The notes: generated by a model not told the origin, from the sequence alone. 64,000 nucleotides of DNA from Ignavibacteriales bacterium (GCA_026390795.1 JAPLFG010000005.1:224200-288199); one strand, 5' to 3'; counted from the stretch's first letter, positions 1 through 8,567 are shown. Numbers and translations are program-made.

Positions 1-129
1 CAGAATTCTTCAAAAGAAAAAATAAGCAAGGATGAGTATCAGCTTTGGTCAAACAAATGGGTTTTATTTTTCATTATTTTATTATTTGCGACCGAGTGGT
101 TTACCAGAAAGAGAGCTGGAATGATTTGA
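1..129 (+). CDS. C-terminal end of a membrane protein (partial)
   Basis: Frame 1 is open from the window edge to a TGA at 127-129 and encodes 42 residues. It has a polar stretch, then one hydrophobic segment (WVLFFIILLFATEW), then a basic tail (FTRKRAGMI). A final membrane helix plus short basic cytoplasmic tail is typical of VWA-type or BatA-like membrane proteins in this phylum, but with only the tail visible the family is not established. The hemerythrin gene starts 29 bp further on, on the same strand. Confidence 0.5.
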   Translation, partial: QNSSKEKISKDEYQLWSNKWVLFFIILLFATEWFTRKRAGMI

Positions 130-158
130 TATAGAATTTTCAATTTCAGGAAAATAAA

Positions 159-563
159 ATGAGCTTTATTGATTTCAGGGCAGAGTATAAAGTTTACATC
201 CGTTCGATTGACTGCGAACACGAAATTATCGCGGGGATTGTAAATTCAATTCACGAATCAATTTTAAAAACCGATAAAAAAATAACACTTGCTGAATTAA
301 ACAGACTTCTTGAAGTTCTTGAAAGTCATTTTGAAAATGAAGAAAGACTGATGAAGGAAAATCAATTCCCCGGTTACTTTTCCCACAAACTCGAGCACGA
401 CCGTTTTTATAATCAAATGCTTGAGACAATAGAAAAATTTGGCAAAGAACAAACGGCACTTGATTCGAATAGTCTTCTGGGAATAAGGCGCTGGTTCTTC
501 AATCACATTGATATTAACGATCGTAAATGCGGACAGTTCTTATCGGATAAAGGAATTTCATAA
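159..563 (+). CDS. Bacteriohemerythrin (di-iron O2-binding protein)
   Basis: This 134-aa single-domain hemerythrin binds O2 at a non-haem di-iron centre in the cytosol. All seven expected iron ligands are visible: H21, H57 and E61 (HFENE), H76 and H80 (HKLEH), H116 and D121 (HIDIND). The length and the spacing between ligands match stand-alone bacteriohemerythrins. There is no signal peptide or fused signalling domain, so O2 storage, O2 delivery or oxygen/iron sensing are all possible. It lies between a membrane protein and a ComF-type gene on the same strand, with 12 bp to the latter. Confidence 0.93.
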   Translation: MSFIDFRAEYKVYIRSIDCEHEIIAGIVNSIHESILKTDKKITLAELNRLLEVLESHFENEERLMKENQFPGYFSHKLEHDRFYNQMLETIEKFGKEQTALDSNSLLGIRRWFFNHIDINDRKCGQFLSDKGIS

Positions 564-575
564 TAGAGAAGTTAG

Positions 576-1259
576 ATGGATTTTCTAACTGAGGTTATTG
601 ATTTTTTCCTTCCGCGGTTTTGTTCTTCTTGTAAAACAAAACTCTCTCTAAATGAAGAGATTGTTTGCGAGTCTTGTTTTTCCAAAATTAAACATGCGGA
701 TCAGGAAAGACTGAATTGCGAATTTGAAAGAAAATTCAATTCGGCTAAAATTATCAGCGGATTCACTTCCCTTTTTATTTTTGAAAAAGATAAAGAACTT
801 CAGCATATAATACACGGATTAAAATACGACGGCAAATTTAGAATTGGAATATTTTTAGGTAAACTTTTAGCTAACGAGTTGAAAAACAAATTTTCTGAAT
901 GGAATATTGATTTTATTGTTCCGGTTCCTCTTCATCATTTGAAAAAGGCGGAACGCGGATACAATCAATCTGAGTTCCTAGCGAAGGGAATGAGATCAGT
1001 CCTGAAGATATCGGTTGAGAATAAACTTATTAAACGAAACCGGTTTACTGAAACTCAGACCAATTTAACATTGCCAGAAAGAAAAGAGAATATTTATAAC
1101 GCGTTCACAATGAAAAATAGAAATATTGTGAAGCAAAAAAATATTTTGCTATTGGATGATGTTATCACCACAGGTGCCACAATTGCTGAATGTGGGAATA
1201 CCCTATTAGAGAGCGGTGCTGCTAATGTGTATGCAACCTCGGTTGCAATTGCAGATTAA
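576..1259 (+). CDS. ComF family phosphoribosyltransferase-like protein
   Basis: A 227-aa protein with the ComF layout. An N-terminal zinc-ribbon-like CxxC...CxxC (C16, C19, C31, C34) is followed by a type I phosphoribosyltransferase fold, with the PRPP loop LLLDDVITTGATI near residues 193-205 and an RGYNQSE motif typical of ComF/GntX. Family members are linked to DNA uptake in competent bacteria or to sugar-acid use; the substrate is unknown here. No other competence gene lies nearby. Confidence 0.88.
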   Translation: MDFLTEVIDFFLPRFCSSCKTKLSLNEEIVCESCFSKIKHADQERLNCEFERKFNSAKIISGFTSLFIFEKDKELQHIIHGLKYDGKFRIGIFLGKLLANELKNKFSEWNIDFIVPVPLHHLKKAERGYNQSEFLAKGMRSVLKISVENKLIKRNRFTETQTNLTLPERKENIYNAFTMKNRNIVKQKNILLLDDVITTGATIAECGNTLLESGAANVYATSVAIAD

Positions 1260-1333
1260 TATTTCCAACAGATATGCTTAAACTTCAGAATCTCTATAGC
1301 TAGACTGCCAAGTTTTCCAACTGTTAAATACTT

Positions 1334-1432
1334 TTAGTTATTCGATTTGAATTCCTTAAATAACTCACCAACCTTGTAAGAGGTTAGTAAAATAAAAAGA
1401 AGTAGAATTCCTAAAATTAGCCAGCCGTTCAT
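1334..1432 (-). CDS. Predicted 32-aa single-pass membrane peptide
   Basis: This short reading frame lies in the otherwise empty 1260-1676 gap. ATG at 1432 is preceded by a GGAG ribosome-binding site 5-6 nt upstream and the frame ends with TAA at 1334. The peptide begins MNGWLILGILLLFILLTSYK and ends with a charged tail (KEFKSNN), giving one clear transmembrane helix. No family is recognised. The good ribosome-binding site and coherent membrane topology favour a real gene, but conservation is untested. The rest of the gap holds nothing recognisable except a possible argS terminator. Confidence 0.5.
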   Translation of the reverse strand: MNGWLILGILLLFILLTSYKVGELFKEFKSNN

Positions 1433-1640
1433 ATTATCTCCGTTAATATCTACTCTATTATCGAAGAATATTTATCCAAATTAAGTGCCATCTTTTTTCT
1501 GTTCTTCTGATTTCAATTAGAAGGCTAATTATGATAATTGAGAAATTTTGAAATGTACTATTTACCGATATGCGAAAATATTTTTTTCTGCGTGCATATT
1601 ATTCGCAATTATCAAGTTAAAGGTGGGAAGCAAGAACCGT

Positions 1641-1665
1641 AAAAAGCTAATTGCTAATGGCTTTT
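1641..1665 (-). terminator. Possible terminator after argS
   Basis: Just past the argS stop, read on the minus strand, AAAAGC and GCTTTT arms flank a short loop and the 3' arm runs into TTTTT. The stem is AT-rich and partly made of the U-run, so this is a weak call. Confidence 0.35.
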
Positions 1666-1676
1666 GACTCGTCTTA

Positions 1677-3305
1677 TTACATCTTATTCGGTGCGTTCAC
1701 ACCAAGAATTGATAATCCGTTTCCGAGAACTGTCTTAACAGCTACACAAAGAGCAATCCGAGCTTCGGCTAAATTCTTTTCACTTCCAATTATCCTACAT
1801 TCGGTATAAAATCTATGGAACAGTGCCGCAAGTTCTTCAAGATAAATTGTAATTCTATGAGTCTCATAATTCTCCGCGCTGTAAAGAACATCTTCCGGAA
1901 ATTCGAAAAGTTTCTTTAGAAGATTTTGTTCTTCTTTGGTTGAGAGCAAATTCAAATTATCCAGAGAAGGATTTAATCCCTCGTCAACAGTCATCCTTAG
2001 TATAGAAGAAATTCTTGCATGCGCATACTGAAGATAGAACACCGGATTTTCATCGGATTGTTTTTTTGCCAGATCAAGATCAAAATTTAAATGGCTGGTG
2101 ATGCTTCTCATATTAAAGAAATAACGGACCACGTCGCTTCCCACTTGATCAATCAACTCGTCCAGTGTAATGTAATTAGCCTTGCGTGTGGACATCTTAA
2201 CTACTTCACCTTTTTCCATAATCGTTACAAACTGATGGATCAGCACTTTCACTTTGTCCGTATCATAACCCAAGGCGCGCAAACCGGCAAGCACATCCGG
2301 ATATGTAGCATTATGATCAGAACCGAAGAGGTCGATCATTAGATCGTAACCGCGTTCGTATTTTGTAATGTGGTACGCAATATCCGGCAGACGGTATGTA
2401 GGTTCACCGGTAGATTTCACAATTACTTTATCATTCTCGTTGCCGAGTTCGGATAACTTTAACCAAACGGCGCCATCATTTTCATAAGAAAGATCTTTCT
2501 TTTTAAACTCTGCTAAGAGAGAATCGATCTTTCCTTCTTCATATAAAACATGCTCGTTGTAAAAATTTTTCATACGGATTTGAATCCGCTCAAGTGTTTT
2601 TATGATATCACCGAATATTTCTTTCTCCGCTGCTTGTTTAAAAACTCCTTCAGCGCTTTCTTCAAGAAATTTTTCACCGTTTTCATTTTTGAGTTCTGCA
2701 GCAATTTCTTTAATGTACTCGCCCTGGTAGTAATCGTCGGGGAACTCAATTTTCTGTCCGAGTAATTCCAGATAGCGTAAGCGAACGGAATCACCTAGAA
2801 CACGCATTTGTCTACCGGCGTTGTTGAAATAATATTCACGGTCAACAGAATAACCGATCCATTCAAGCATATTCGCTACCGTATCACCGACAACCGCGTT
2901 TCGACCATGCCCAACGGTCAGCGGACCGGTTGGATTCGCCGAGACGAACTCTACCATTGCTTTCTTGCCGGCATATTTTTTTGACTTTCCAAAATTTTCT
3001 TTATGCTGGAATATTTCTTTAACAATCAGAGTATTAAATAGCGGAGTAAAATAAAAGTTAATAAATCCTGGTCCGGCAATTTCAACTTTTTCAATTACGT
3101 TTTTATCAAAATCGAGAGAACTGATAATTTCTTTCGCAATCTCTTGCGGTTTCAGTTTCAATTTCTTTGCTAAAATCATAGCGGCGTTTGTAGCATAATC
3201 GCCATGATCTTTCTGGCTTGGAACTGTGAAGACAATTTCAACTTCTTTTAGGTAAGATAGTTTTGCTTCTGTCTTTTTGAAAAGATCTATTAAGTAATTT
3301 TTCAA
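1677..3305 (-). CDS. argS: Arginyl-tRNA synthetase
   Basis: A 542-aa class I aminoacyl-tRNA synthetase that charges tRNA-Arg. The N-terminal Add-1 region is followed by the HIGH-type signature (ANPTGPLTVGHGRN, about residues 108-121), the KMSTRK signature, and an anticodon-binding C-terminus with the ArgS-specific LFHRFYTECRI. Length is normal. The start codon is TTG at 3305 with GGAG five bases upstream. rsfS ends 24 bp upstream on the same strand. Confidence 0.97.
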   Translation of the reverse strand: MKNYLIDLFKKTEAKLSYLKEVEIVFTVPSQKDHGDYATNAAMILAKKLKLKPQEIAKEIISSLDFDKNVIEKVEIAGPGFINFYFTPLFNTLIVKEIFQHKENFGKSKKYAGKKAMVEFVSANPTGPLTVGHGRNAVVGDTVANMLEWIGYSVDREYYFNNAGRQMRVLGDSVRLRYLELLGQKIEFPDDYYQGEYIKEIAAELKNENGEKFLEESAEGVFKQAAEKEIFGDIIKTLERIQIRMKNFYNEHVLYEEGKIDSLLAEFKKKDLSYENDGAVWLKLSELGNENDKVIVKSTGEPTYRLPDIAYHITKYERGYDLMIDLFGSDHNATYPDVLAGLRALGYDTDKVKVLIHQFVTIMEKGEVVKMSTRKANYITLDELIDQVGSDVVRYFFNMRSITSHLNFDLDLAKKQSDENPVFYLQYAHARISSILRMTVDEGLNPSLDNLNLLSTKEEQNLLKKLFEFPEDVLYSAENYETHRITIYLEELAALFHRFYTECRIIGSEKNLAEARIALCVAVKTVLGNGLSILGVNAPNKM

Positions 3306-3328
3306 TTATTCTCCGGAATTAATAAAGA

Positions 3329-3679
3329 CTACACTTCATTCTTTATTTTAATAACAGGCGCATCGCCCCAAAGTTTTTCCAAATTGTAATAGCTTCGTGC
3401 ATCTGCCTTAAAAACATGGACGATGACATCAAAGTAATCGAGAATAACCCAATTTAAAGTCTCAAATCCTTCCTTGTGAAAACATCTGATTCCTTTATTG
3501 TGAAGCTGATCATCAATCTCATCGGCAATTGCTTTCACCTGTCTGTCGGCGTCAGCCGAACAAACAATAAAACAGTCGGCAATACCGGAAAGTTTTCTAA
3601 GGTCGAGAATATTTATGTCGAAGCCTTTTTTTGTTTTGATGATCTCAGCAATCATCTTTGAAAATTTTAGTGGATCCAA
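3329..3679 (-). CDS. rsfS: Ribosome silencing factor RsfS
   Basis: A 116-aa RsfS/Iojap protein. The family binds ribosomal protein L14 and blocks joining of the subunits when nutrients are short. Family features are DILDLR-like text near the N-terminus (INILDLRKLSGIADCFIVCS), followed by VKAIADEI and WVILDYFDVIVHVF. Initiation is probably TTG at 3679, preceded by AGAGG five bases upstream; the next ATG would remove part of the first helix. It lies between a LytR_C-domain protein and argS. Confidence 0.95.
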   Translation of the reverse strand: MDPLKFSKMIAEIIKTKKGFDINILDLRKLSGIADCFIVCSADADRQVKAIADEIDDQLHNKGIRCFHKEGFETLNWVILDYFDVIVHVFKADARSYYNLEKLWGDAPVIKIKNEV

Positions 3680-3767
3680 TTATGCCTCTTTTCTTTTGCT
3701 AATTGAGTGAACTTGTTTCCATGCATAATATTTTATCAACTGCATCATTCGTGAATTGACTAAAATA

Positions 3768-4256
3768 TTATTTGAACGGAGCTAAATTAAAATAATCTTT
3801 CCCGACTATAATCGAGACATCTAAAAAGTAATCTTTATTGAGCTGCTGAATTACATTTTCCTTTTTAATACCAAGGATTTTTGCAGTCTTGAAAGCATTT
3901 GCCATATTTCCGGACCGATCAATGACGAGACTTTCGTTAACATCATCGGAGATGTAATTACCGGATTTAACTACGTCGAGATTATTATTCCGGAGAAAAT
4001 CAGTGAAGCGGTCTGCAACACCGTTCACTCCGCTTCCATTAAGCACTTCTACCTGTATAATATCTGAAGCAACCTGTTCGGTAAATTGATCATCTTTTAT
4101 ATGCTTGTTATTTGCCAGTTTTAAATAAATAGAATAACCCATATAAATGATTATAGCAGCTAAAAGAAAAATTGAAACATTAAGAATCAAATTTAGTGTG
4201 GATGATTTTAGACCAGCCGATTTAGAAGTTTTTTTTCTTGTGTTGTTCTGTTCCAA
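3768..4256 (-). CDS. Membrane-anchored LytR C-terminal domain protein
   Basis: A 162-aa protein with a basic cytoplasmic N-terminus, one transmembrane helix (about residues 24-45) and a periplasmic LytR_C domain, recognised from VEVLNGSGVNGVADRF and the closing DVSIIVGKDY. LytR_C often accompanies LytR-CpsA-Psr cell-wall ligases, but no catalytic LCP domain is present. In this phylum such stand-alone proteins commonly sit next to rsfS, as here. The start at 4256 is TTG with only a weak ribosome-binding site, so the exact N-terminus is uncertain. Confidence 0.8.
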   Translation of the reverse strand: MEQNNTRKKTSKSAGLKSSTLNLILNVSIFLLAAIIIYMGYSIYLKLANNKHIKDDQFTEQVASDIIQVEVLNGSGVNGVADRFTDFLRNNNLDVVKSGNYISDDVNESLVIDRSGNMANAFKTAKILGIKKENVIQQLNKDYFLDVSIIVGKDYFNLAPFK

Positions 4257-4319
4257 TGATAATTGCGCTCTAATATTTTTTAAGACGTGCGCAATTTAAT
4301 AAAAAAGTATATCTCTTTC

Positions 4320-4820
4320 TCAGAAGCCCCAATTGTTTAAATAACTTCCTCTATCAAATGGAGAGAATCCGCCGTAACCGTATTGAGAATAATATCCGCC
4401 GGGCACATTTCTGTACTGAATCATAATGTTCATATTATCAGACGCCTTAAAATTTAATTGAGCGCGGCTGATATAAACGCCGTTGATCTGCTTTGAAAAT
4501 TCCGGTCCGTATGAATTGTAGGGAGTATTAACTAAACTAATATCTGTTTCCAAATTTAGTCTATCGTTGAATTTGTAAGACATGCTGTTAGTATAAACAC
4601 CAAGAGCCATATTACCATTACCGCCGAATGAAGAGAATGAAAGACCAAAAGAATGGTGCATACTGAAATTATCTGGATTTATAAATCCAAGTAATGAGCC
4701 AAACGAATTGTTCTTTACTATTCCGCTTCTGATATCCGGTTTTTGGTTTGCTTCATCGCGGAATTGTGCATTGGAAACCGAAACTGCAAAAACAAAAAGT
4801 ATTAGAAAAAGTTTTTTCAT
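4320..4820 (-). CDS. Exported protein of unknown function, probable small beta-barrel
   Basis: A 166-aa protein with a clear signal peptide (MKKLFLILFVFAVSVSNAQ). The mature part is rich in glycine, serine, asparagine and aromatic residues with alternating polar/hydrophobic strands (LGVYTNSMSYKF, INGVYISRAQLNF), which suggests an outer-membrane or surface beta protein. An AAAGGG ribosome-binding site precedes ATG 4820. No named family is recognised. It follows the direction of the argS-rsfS group but has its own upstream gap. Confidence 0.7.
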   Translation of the reverse strand: MKKLFLILFVFAVSVSNAQFRDEANQKPDIRSGIVKNNSFGSLLGFINPDNFSMHHSFGLSFSSFGGNGNMALGVYTNSMSYKFNDRLNLETDISLVNTPYNSYGPEFSKQINGVYISRAQLNFKASDNMNIMIQYRNVPGGYYSQYGYGGFSPFDRGSYLNNWGF

Positions 4821-5004
4821 TTCATTTCCCTTTCAAAATCTATCTTTGAACAGCGGCAAAGTTCATTTTGTTTCTGTAATTATAATAAATCTTACTGCTC
4901 AATTTTATCGTATCCAAGCGTCATAATCAAGTCAATTCTGCGTTTCTTTATTCTGATGAAAGATCATATTGATGCATAATGATCAATAATCAATAATCAA
5001 TTCC

Positions 5005-5466
5005 CTAAGTATTCACTCTTACAATCATTTCGATCTCAACGGGAGAATTCATAGGCAATTCTGCAACACCCACCGCGCTTCTTGAATGCTTTCCTGCATC
5101 GCCAAAAACTTGTACTAGAAAATCGGAAGCGCCGTTTGCAATCTTTGGTTGAGAAGTATAACCGACAGCAGAGCTTACAAATACGGTTACCTTTACAATC
5201 TGTTCAATTTTATCGAGATCGCCTATCAATGATTTTACGGCACTTAAACAATTTATGGCAGACATTCTTGCGCATTCAATCCCTTTTTCCTCAGAAATTT
5301 CGTATCCAATCTTTCCTTCGGCTAATAATTTCCCATTTACAAATGGGAGCTGCCCCGATGTAAAAATTAAGTTGCCGCTTTTTTGTGCCGGGATATAACT
5401 TGCAAGAGGTTTCGGCGGTGTTGTTATTTCGAAACCGGTGAGTTCTTTGATTTTCTTTTCAATCAT
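5005..5466 (-). CDS. RidA/YjgF family protein
   Basis: A 153-aa member of the YjgF/YER057c/UK114 family; typical members hydrolyse reactive enamine/imine intermediates. The family core is visible: GNLIFTSGQLPFVNGKLL, then VKVTVFVSS, then RSAVGVAELPMNSPVEIEMI. The Arg of RSAVGV corresponds to the substrate-binding Arg of RidA. The N-terminal extension and NCLSAVKSLIGDLDKI resemble the longer RidA subfamilies, so activity need not match canonical RidA. GAGG precedes ATG 5466. Confidence 0.9.
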   Translation of the reverse strand: MIEKKIKELTGFEITTPPKPLASYIPAQKSGNLIFTSGQLPFVNGKLLAEGKIGYEISEEKGIECARMSAINCLSAVKSLIGDLDKIEQIVKVTVFVSSAVGYTSQPKIANGASDFLVQVFGDAGKHSRSAVGVAELPMNSPVEIEMIVRVNT

Positions 5467-5534
5467 TTTTACCTCTCAAATATTCTGTTTAAATATATCA
5501 AAAAAATAATGATAAAATCTTGCGGAAAAATTTC

Positions 5535-5562
5535 TTGATTCAATTACCGATAATTATCTTTG
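5535..5562 (+). promoter_or_regulatory. Possible Bacteroidota-type promoter of mazG
   Basis: TATCTTTG at 5555-5562 matches the TAnnTTTG -7 consensus known from Bacteroidota, with a TTG at 5535-5537 as a possible -33 element. The spacing of 17 nt is shorter than usual, so this is tentative. Confidence 0.25.
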
Positions 5563-5583
5563 CACACAAAATCGGAGAAAGAA

Positions 5584-6348
5584 ATGACAGGAGAGAAGTT
5601 CGAAAAACTTTGGCTAATTATGAAGCGCTTAAGAGAAGAATGCCCGTGGGATAAAGAACAGACTCATGATTCAATTAAAGCGGCTTTGCTTGAAGAGACA
5701 TACGAAACAATCGAGGCAATCGATCTGAAAGATTATGATGAACTTAAATCTGAACTTGGCGATCTACTTCTGCACATTGTTTTTCATTCTGCTATTGCAG
5801 AAGAGAATAAAACTTTTTCAATTGATGATGTGATCGATTCAATAAGCGAAAAGATGATTCGGCGCCATCCTCATGTTTTCGGGGATACAATAGTCTCGGG
5901 AACTAAAGATATTTTGAGAAACTGGGAAGAGATAAAATTAACGGAAGGACGGGATTCTCTTCTTGAAGGTGTTCCCAAAAATTTACCGGGTCTTGCCCGC
6001 GCATTTCGTCTGCAAGAGAAAGCTTCTAAAGTAGGATTTGATTGGGAGAAAAAAGAAGACGTTTGGAAAAAAGTGATTGAAGAAATTGAAGAGATGCATG
6101 AAATGGAACGATCCGGTGATAAGGTAGAATTTGAAAAAGAAATGGGCGATGTTTTCTTCGCACTTACTAACTATGCAAGATTTCTAGGTATTCACCCCGA
6201 AAATGCACTCCGGCTTACAAATGAAAAATTCATCAAACGGTTTAATTACATTGAGCAAAAAATAAAAGAGAGCGGGAAATCATTAACCAAATCTAATCTT
6301 GAAGAGATGGATAAATTCTGGGAAGAGAGTAAATCAATATTCGGTTAA
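5584..6348 (+). CDS. mazG: Nucleoside triphosphate pyrophosphohydrolase MazG
   Basis: A 254-aa two-domain MazG that hydrolyses (d)NTPs to NMP and pyrophosphate (house-cleaning). The first domain has EETYE...ELGDLLLHIVFH, the second EIEEMHEMERSGD...EMGDVFF; each carries the acidic helix motifs that bind Mg2+. RREECPWD-type text (LREECPWDKEQTH) at the N-terminus is diagnostic. ATG 5584 is chosen because GGAG lies six bases upstream; an in-frame TTG at 5560 has no such site. It is the only plus-strand gene between 1.3 and 17 kb. Confidence 0.95.
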   Translation: MTGEKFEKLWLIMKRLREECPWDKEQTHDSIKAALLEETYETIEAIDLKDYDELKSELGDLLLHIVFHSAIAEENKTFSIDDVIDSISEKMIRRHPHVFGDTIVSGTKDILRNWEEIKLTEGRDSLLEGVPKNLPGLARAFRLQEKASKVGFDWEKKEDVWKKVIEEIEEMHEMERSGDKVEFEKEMGDVFFALTNYARFLGIHPENALRLTNEKFIKRFNYIEQKIKESGKSLTKSNLEEMDKFWEESKSIFG

Positions 6349-6414
6349 TGAAATACAATTTTAATAGTGAAGGTTTTTTAATAGTATTTCATAAAAGTAA
6401 AAATAGTATTCTAT

Positions 6415-7356
6415 TTAAGATCCTTTGCCATTATTGTTATAATGTTTTTCGTATGCGTTAATGATATCTTTAACTAGTTTATGTCTAACTACATCACCTT
6501 TGTCAAAGTAAACAAATCCCACTCCTTCAATTCCATGAAGTATTTCTTTTACTTGAACTAATCCGCTTTGTGAATAACTCGGCAGATCAATCTGAGTAAT
6601 ATCTCCAGTAACAATTGATTTTGAGTTAGGACCGAGACGTGTTAAAAACATTTTCATCTGCATACCGGTTGCGTTTTGAGCTTCATCCAGAATAACGTAA
6701 GCATTATTCAAAGTTCTGCCGCGCATGTAAGCCAGCGGAACAATTTCTACAACTCCTTTTTCAAGATAATTTTTTAACTGTTCTCCAGGAATCATCTCTT
6801 CTAAAGCATCGTAAAGAGGGCGGAGATATGGATCGATCTTTTCTCTGAAATCACCCGGAAGAAATCCAAGACTCTCCCCCGCTTCCACAGCGGGTCGGGC
6901 AAGAATAATTTTTTTTACTATCCCTTTTTTGAGTGCAGCCACAGCAAATGCAACTGCAAGATAAGTCTTTCCTGTTCCGGCAGGACCGATCGCGAAACAG
7001 ATATCATTTTCCTTGACACTTTTAATGTATGTTATTTGGTTCGGCGTTTTTGCTTTGATCACGTCTTTTTTGGAGTAAAGAATTATGCTGTCAAGCTCGT
7101 TATCACTTATAATTTCTTTTCCTTGAAGAGTGAGGTCAATAATTGTATAGACGTCATTTGATTGAAGTTTGCCAGTCGTATTAAGAACAAAGATCATTTC
7201 TTTTACAACTTTTTCAATAGCCGATACTTCTTCTGCTACACCTTGAACAAAAACATTATCTCCGCGCACCGTAACATTTGAAGTAAATCTCTCCTCGAGC
7301 GGTTTAATATTGTTGTCATTAACCCCCATGAAAGAAAGAAGATCTACATTTTCCAA
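6415..7356 (-). CDS. phoH: PhoH-like ATPase
   Basis: A 313-aa PhoH-family P-loop ATPase, associated with RNA metabolism and stress. An N-terminal KH-like region is followed by Walker A GPAGTGKT (about residues 128-135), LARPAVEAGESLGFLPGD and the Walker B/DEAD-like VILDEAQNAT. The end given is the first usual start codon (TTG 7356), which has no ribosome-binding site. The frame stays open upstream, and a strong GGAGG sits five bases before an in-frame ACG at 7380; adding TQVEKILK to LENVDLL looks natural. The true start may therefore be ACG. Confidence 0.93.
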   Translation of the reverse strand: MENVDLLSFMGVNDNNIKPLEERFTSNVTVRGDNVFVQGVAEEVSAIEKVVKEMIFVLNTTGKLQSNDVYTIIDLTLQGKEIISDNELDSIILYSKKDVIKAKTPNQITYIKSVKENDICFAIGPAGTGKTYLAVAFAVAALKKGIVKKIILARPAVEAGESLGFLPGDFREKIDPYLRPLYDALEEMIPGEQLKNYLEKGVVEIVPLAYMRGRTLNNAYVILDEAQNATGMQMKMFLTRLGPNSKSIVTGDITQIDLPSYSQSGLVQVKEILHGIEGVGFVYFDKGDVVRHKLVKDIINAYEKHYNNNGKGS

Positions 7357-7402
7357 TTTTAAAATTTTTTCTACTTGCGTATTAACCTCCGTTATAATAC
7401 AA

Positions 7403-7431
7403 AAGCCCTCTTCAATTAATGAAAAGGGCTT
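7403..7431 (-). terminator. Rho-independent terminator after the LysM gene
   Basis: On the minus strand AAGCCCTTTTCA pairs almost perfectly with TGAAGAGGGCTT and the stem ends in a TTTT run. It lies between the LysM gene stop (7468) and the phoH start. Confidence 0.75.
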
Positions 7432-7467
7432 CTTACTTATGATTCACTTCTAAATAGTTTAAAATCC

Positions 7468-8172
7468 TTATTTAACCGGAGCCTGAGTTTGTGTAGGCGG
7501 AGCCGGTTTATAGTTTCTTCTGATCTTCTCATATTTCGATTTTTCTTCTTCAGTCAAGAACGGAATTTTGAAGATCTGTTTCGGGAAGATTAAATCCGGA
7601 TTTTTAATTTGGTCTCTGTTTGATTTATAAATTACAGGCCATGCAAAAGGATTTGCATAGTGTTCTTTTTTCTTAGCGATATTCCAGAGATTATCATTTT
7701 TAACTACTGTATAATTTAATTCTTTTGGTGCTTCTACCCATGCATCAAGTTTTCTTTGAAGCTGGTTATGAACCTTATCAAAAAATTCCGGCAGCGCACT
7801 AATTTTATTCTTCTTCATCGCATCCAATTCTGCCTGACGATCTGCTTTTGGTGCAACTTGACCGTCAATCTTTGAAGTAAGATCGGCTAATTGTCTTCTG
7901 AAGTTATCAACATCAGCTTTTTTAGCACCAAGCATTGCATAAAGTTCGTCAATGCAGGCGTCATAAGTTTTCAAATCTGCATTCATCTTTTTGAGATTTG
8001 CAACTTCTGTTTTTAATGAATTTAATTCTGTTGTAAGAGCTACTTTTCTTTCGGTCAGTCGGTTAATTTCATTCTGCCATTCCTCTTTTGTCATTTCTTT
8101 TTCTTGCGCAAAGAGATTGACAGAGAGGAGCATAACGAAAATGCCGGCTAAGAATAATTTGTAAACTTTCAT
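7468..8172 (-). CDS. Exported coiled-coil LysM protein
   Basis: A 234-aa protein: signal peptide (residues 1-22, ending NLFAQ), a long Glu/Lys/Leu coiled coil (about 25-145), then one LysM domain (about 150-205: YTVVKNDNLWNIAKKKEHY, YKSNRDQIKNPDLIFPKQIFKIP) and a Pro/Gln-rich tail. LysM binds peptidoglycan glycan chains, so a periplasmic wall-bound location is expected. A coiled-coil lipoprotein is encoded 30 bp upstream on the same strand, which suggests joint expression and perhaps interaction. Confidence 0.85.
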   Translation of the reverse strand: MKVYKLFLAGIFVMLLSVNLFAQEKEMTKEEWQNEINRLTERKVALTTELNSLKTEVANLKKMNADLKTYDACIDELYAMLGAKKADVDNFRRQLADLTSKIDGQVAPKADRQAELDAMKKNKISALPEFFDKVHNQLQRKLDAWVEAPKELNYTVVKNDNLWNIAKKKEHYANPFAWPVIYKSNRDQIKNPDLIFPKQIFKIPFLTEEEKSKYEKIRRNYKPAPPTQTQAPVK

Positions 8173-8202
8173 TTAAACCTCCGTCAGTTATAAACTTTTT
8201 AA

Positions 8203-8472
8203 TTACATCCCGATCTTATCGAGATTCTTTTTTGTTTCAGCTTTTTCTTTTGCGCATTGTTCAAGCTTTGCATTCTTTTCAGCAATCTCTCTTTCAATTG
8301 CCGATTTTTCTGCTTGTAACGAACCTACTTCTTTTTCAAGCGCTTTAACTTCTGAGCGAAGCGCTTCTAGTTCTGCCATCTGCTCTTCCGATACTCCGCT
8401 GCATCCGGTAAATCCTATGATGCCGGCAAAAAGGACTACAACAAGGGCAGAATTGATGATTCTTTTCATCAT
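8203..8472 (-). CDS. Small coiled-coil lipoprotein
   Basis: An 89-aa protein with a signal peptide and lipobox GFTGC (Cys24), followed by continuous heptad-rich helix (EEQMAELEALRSEVKALEKE...AKLEQCAKEKAE). The layout recalls Lpp-like lipoproteins, but the C-terminus (DKIGM) is not the Lpp lysine. AAGGAG precedes ATG 8472. Likely outer-membrane anchored. The neighbouring LysM gene makes an envelope-tether role plausible, by inference only. Confidence 0.8.
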   Translation of the reverse strand: MMKRIINSALVVVLFAGIIGFTGCSGVSEEQMAELEALRSEVKALEKEVGSLQAEKSAIEREIAEKNAKLEQCAKEKAETKKNLDKIGM

Positions 8473-8567
8473 TTGAGTTCTCCTTTGGTTTGATGAGTTA
8501 ATTTTTTGATTTGAAATATAATAATTTTCTCCTCCAAATGAAGTTGTTATTCAATATTTTGACTTTT

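Noticed and set aside
39-221. 60-aa minus-strand frame at the left edge
   Set aside because: It is antisense to the membrane-protein tail and the hemerythrin start, without a ribosome-binding site or recognisable sequence.
5560-5583. TTG start adding eight residues to MazG
   Set aside because: The ATG at 5584 has a well-placed GGAG, and the extra residues (HTKSEKE) overlap the promoter/ribosome-binding region.
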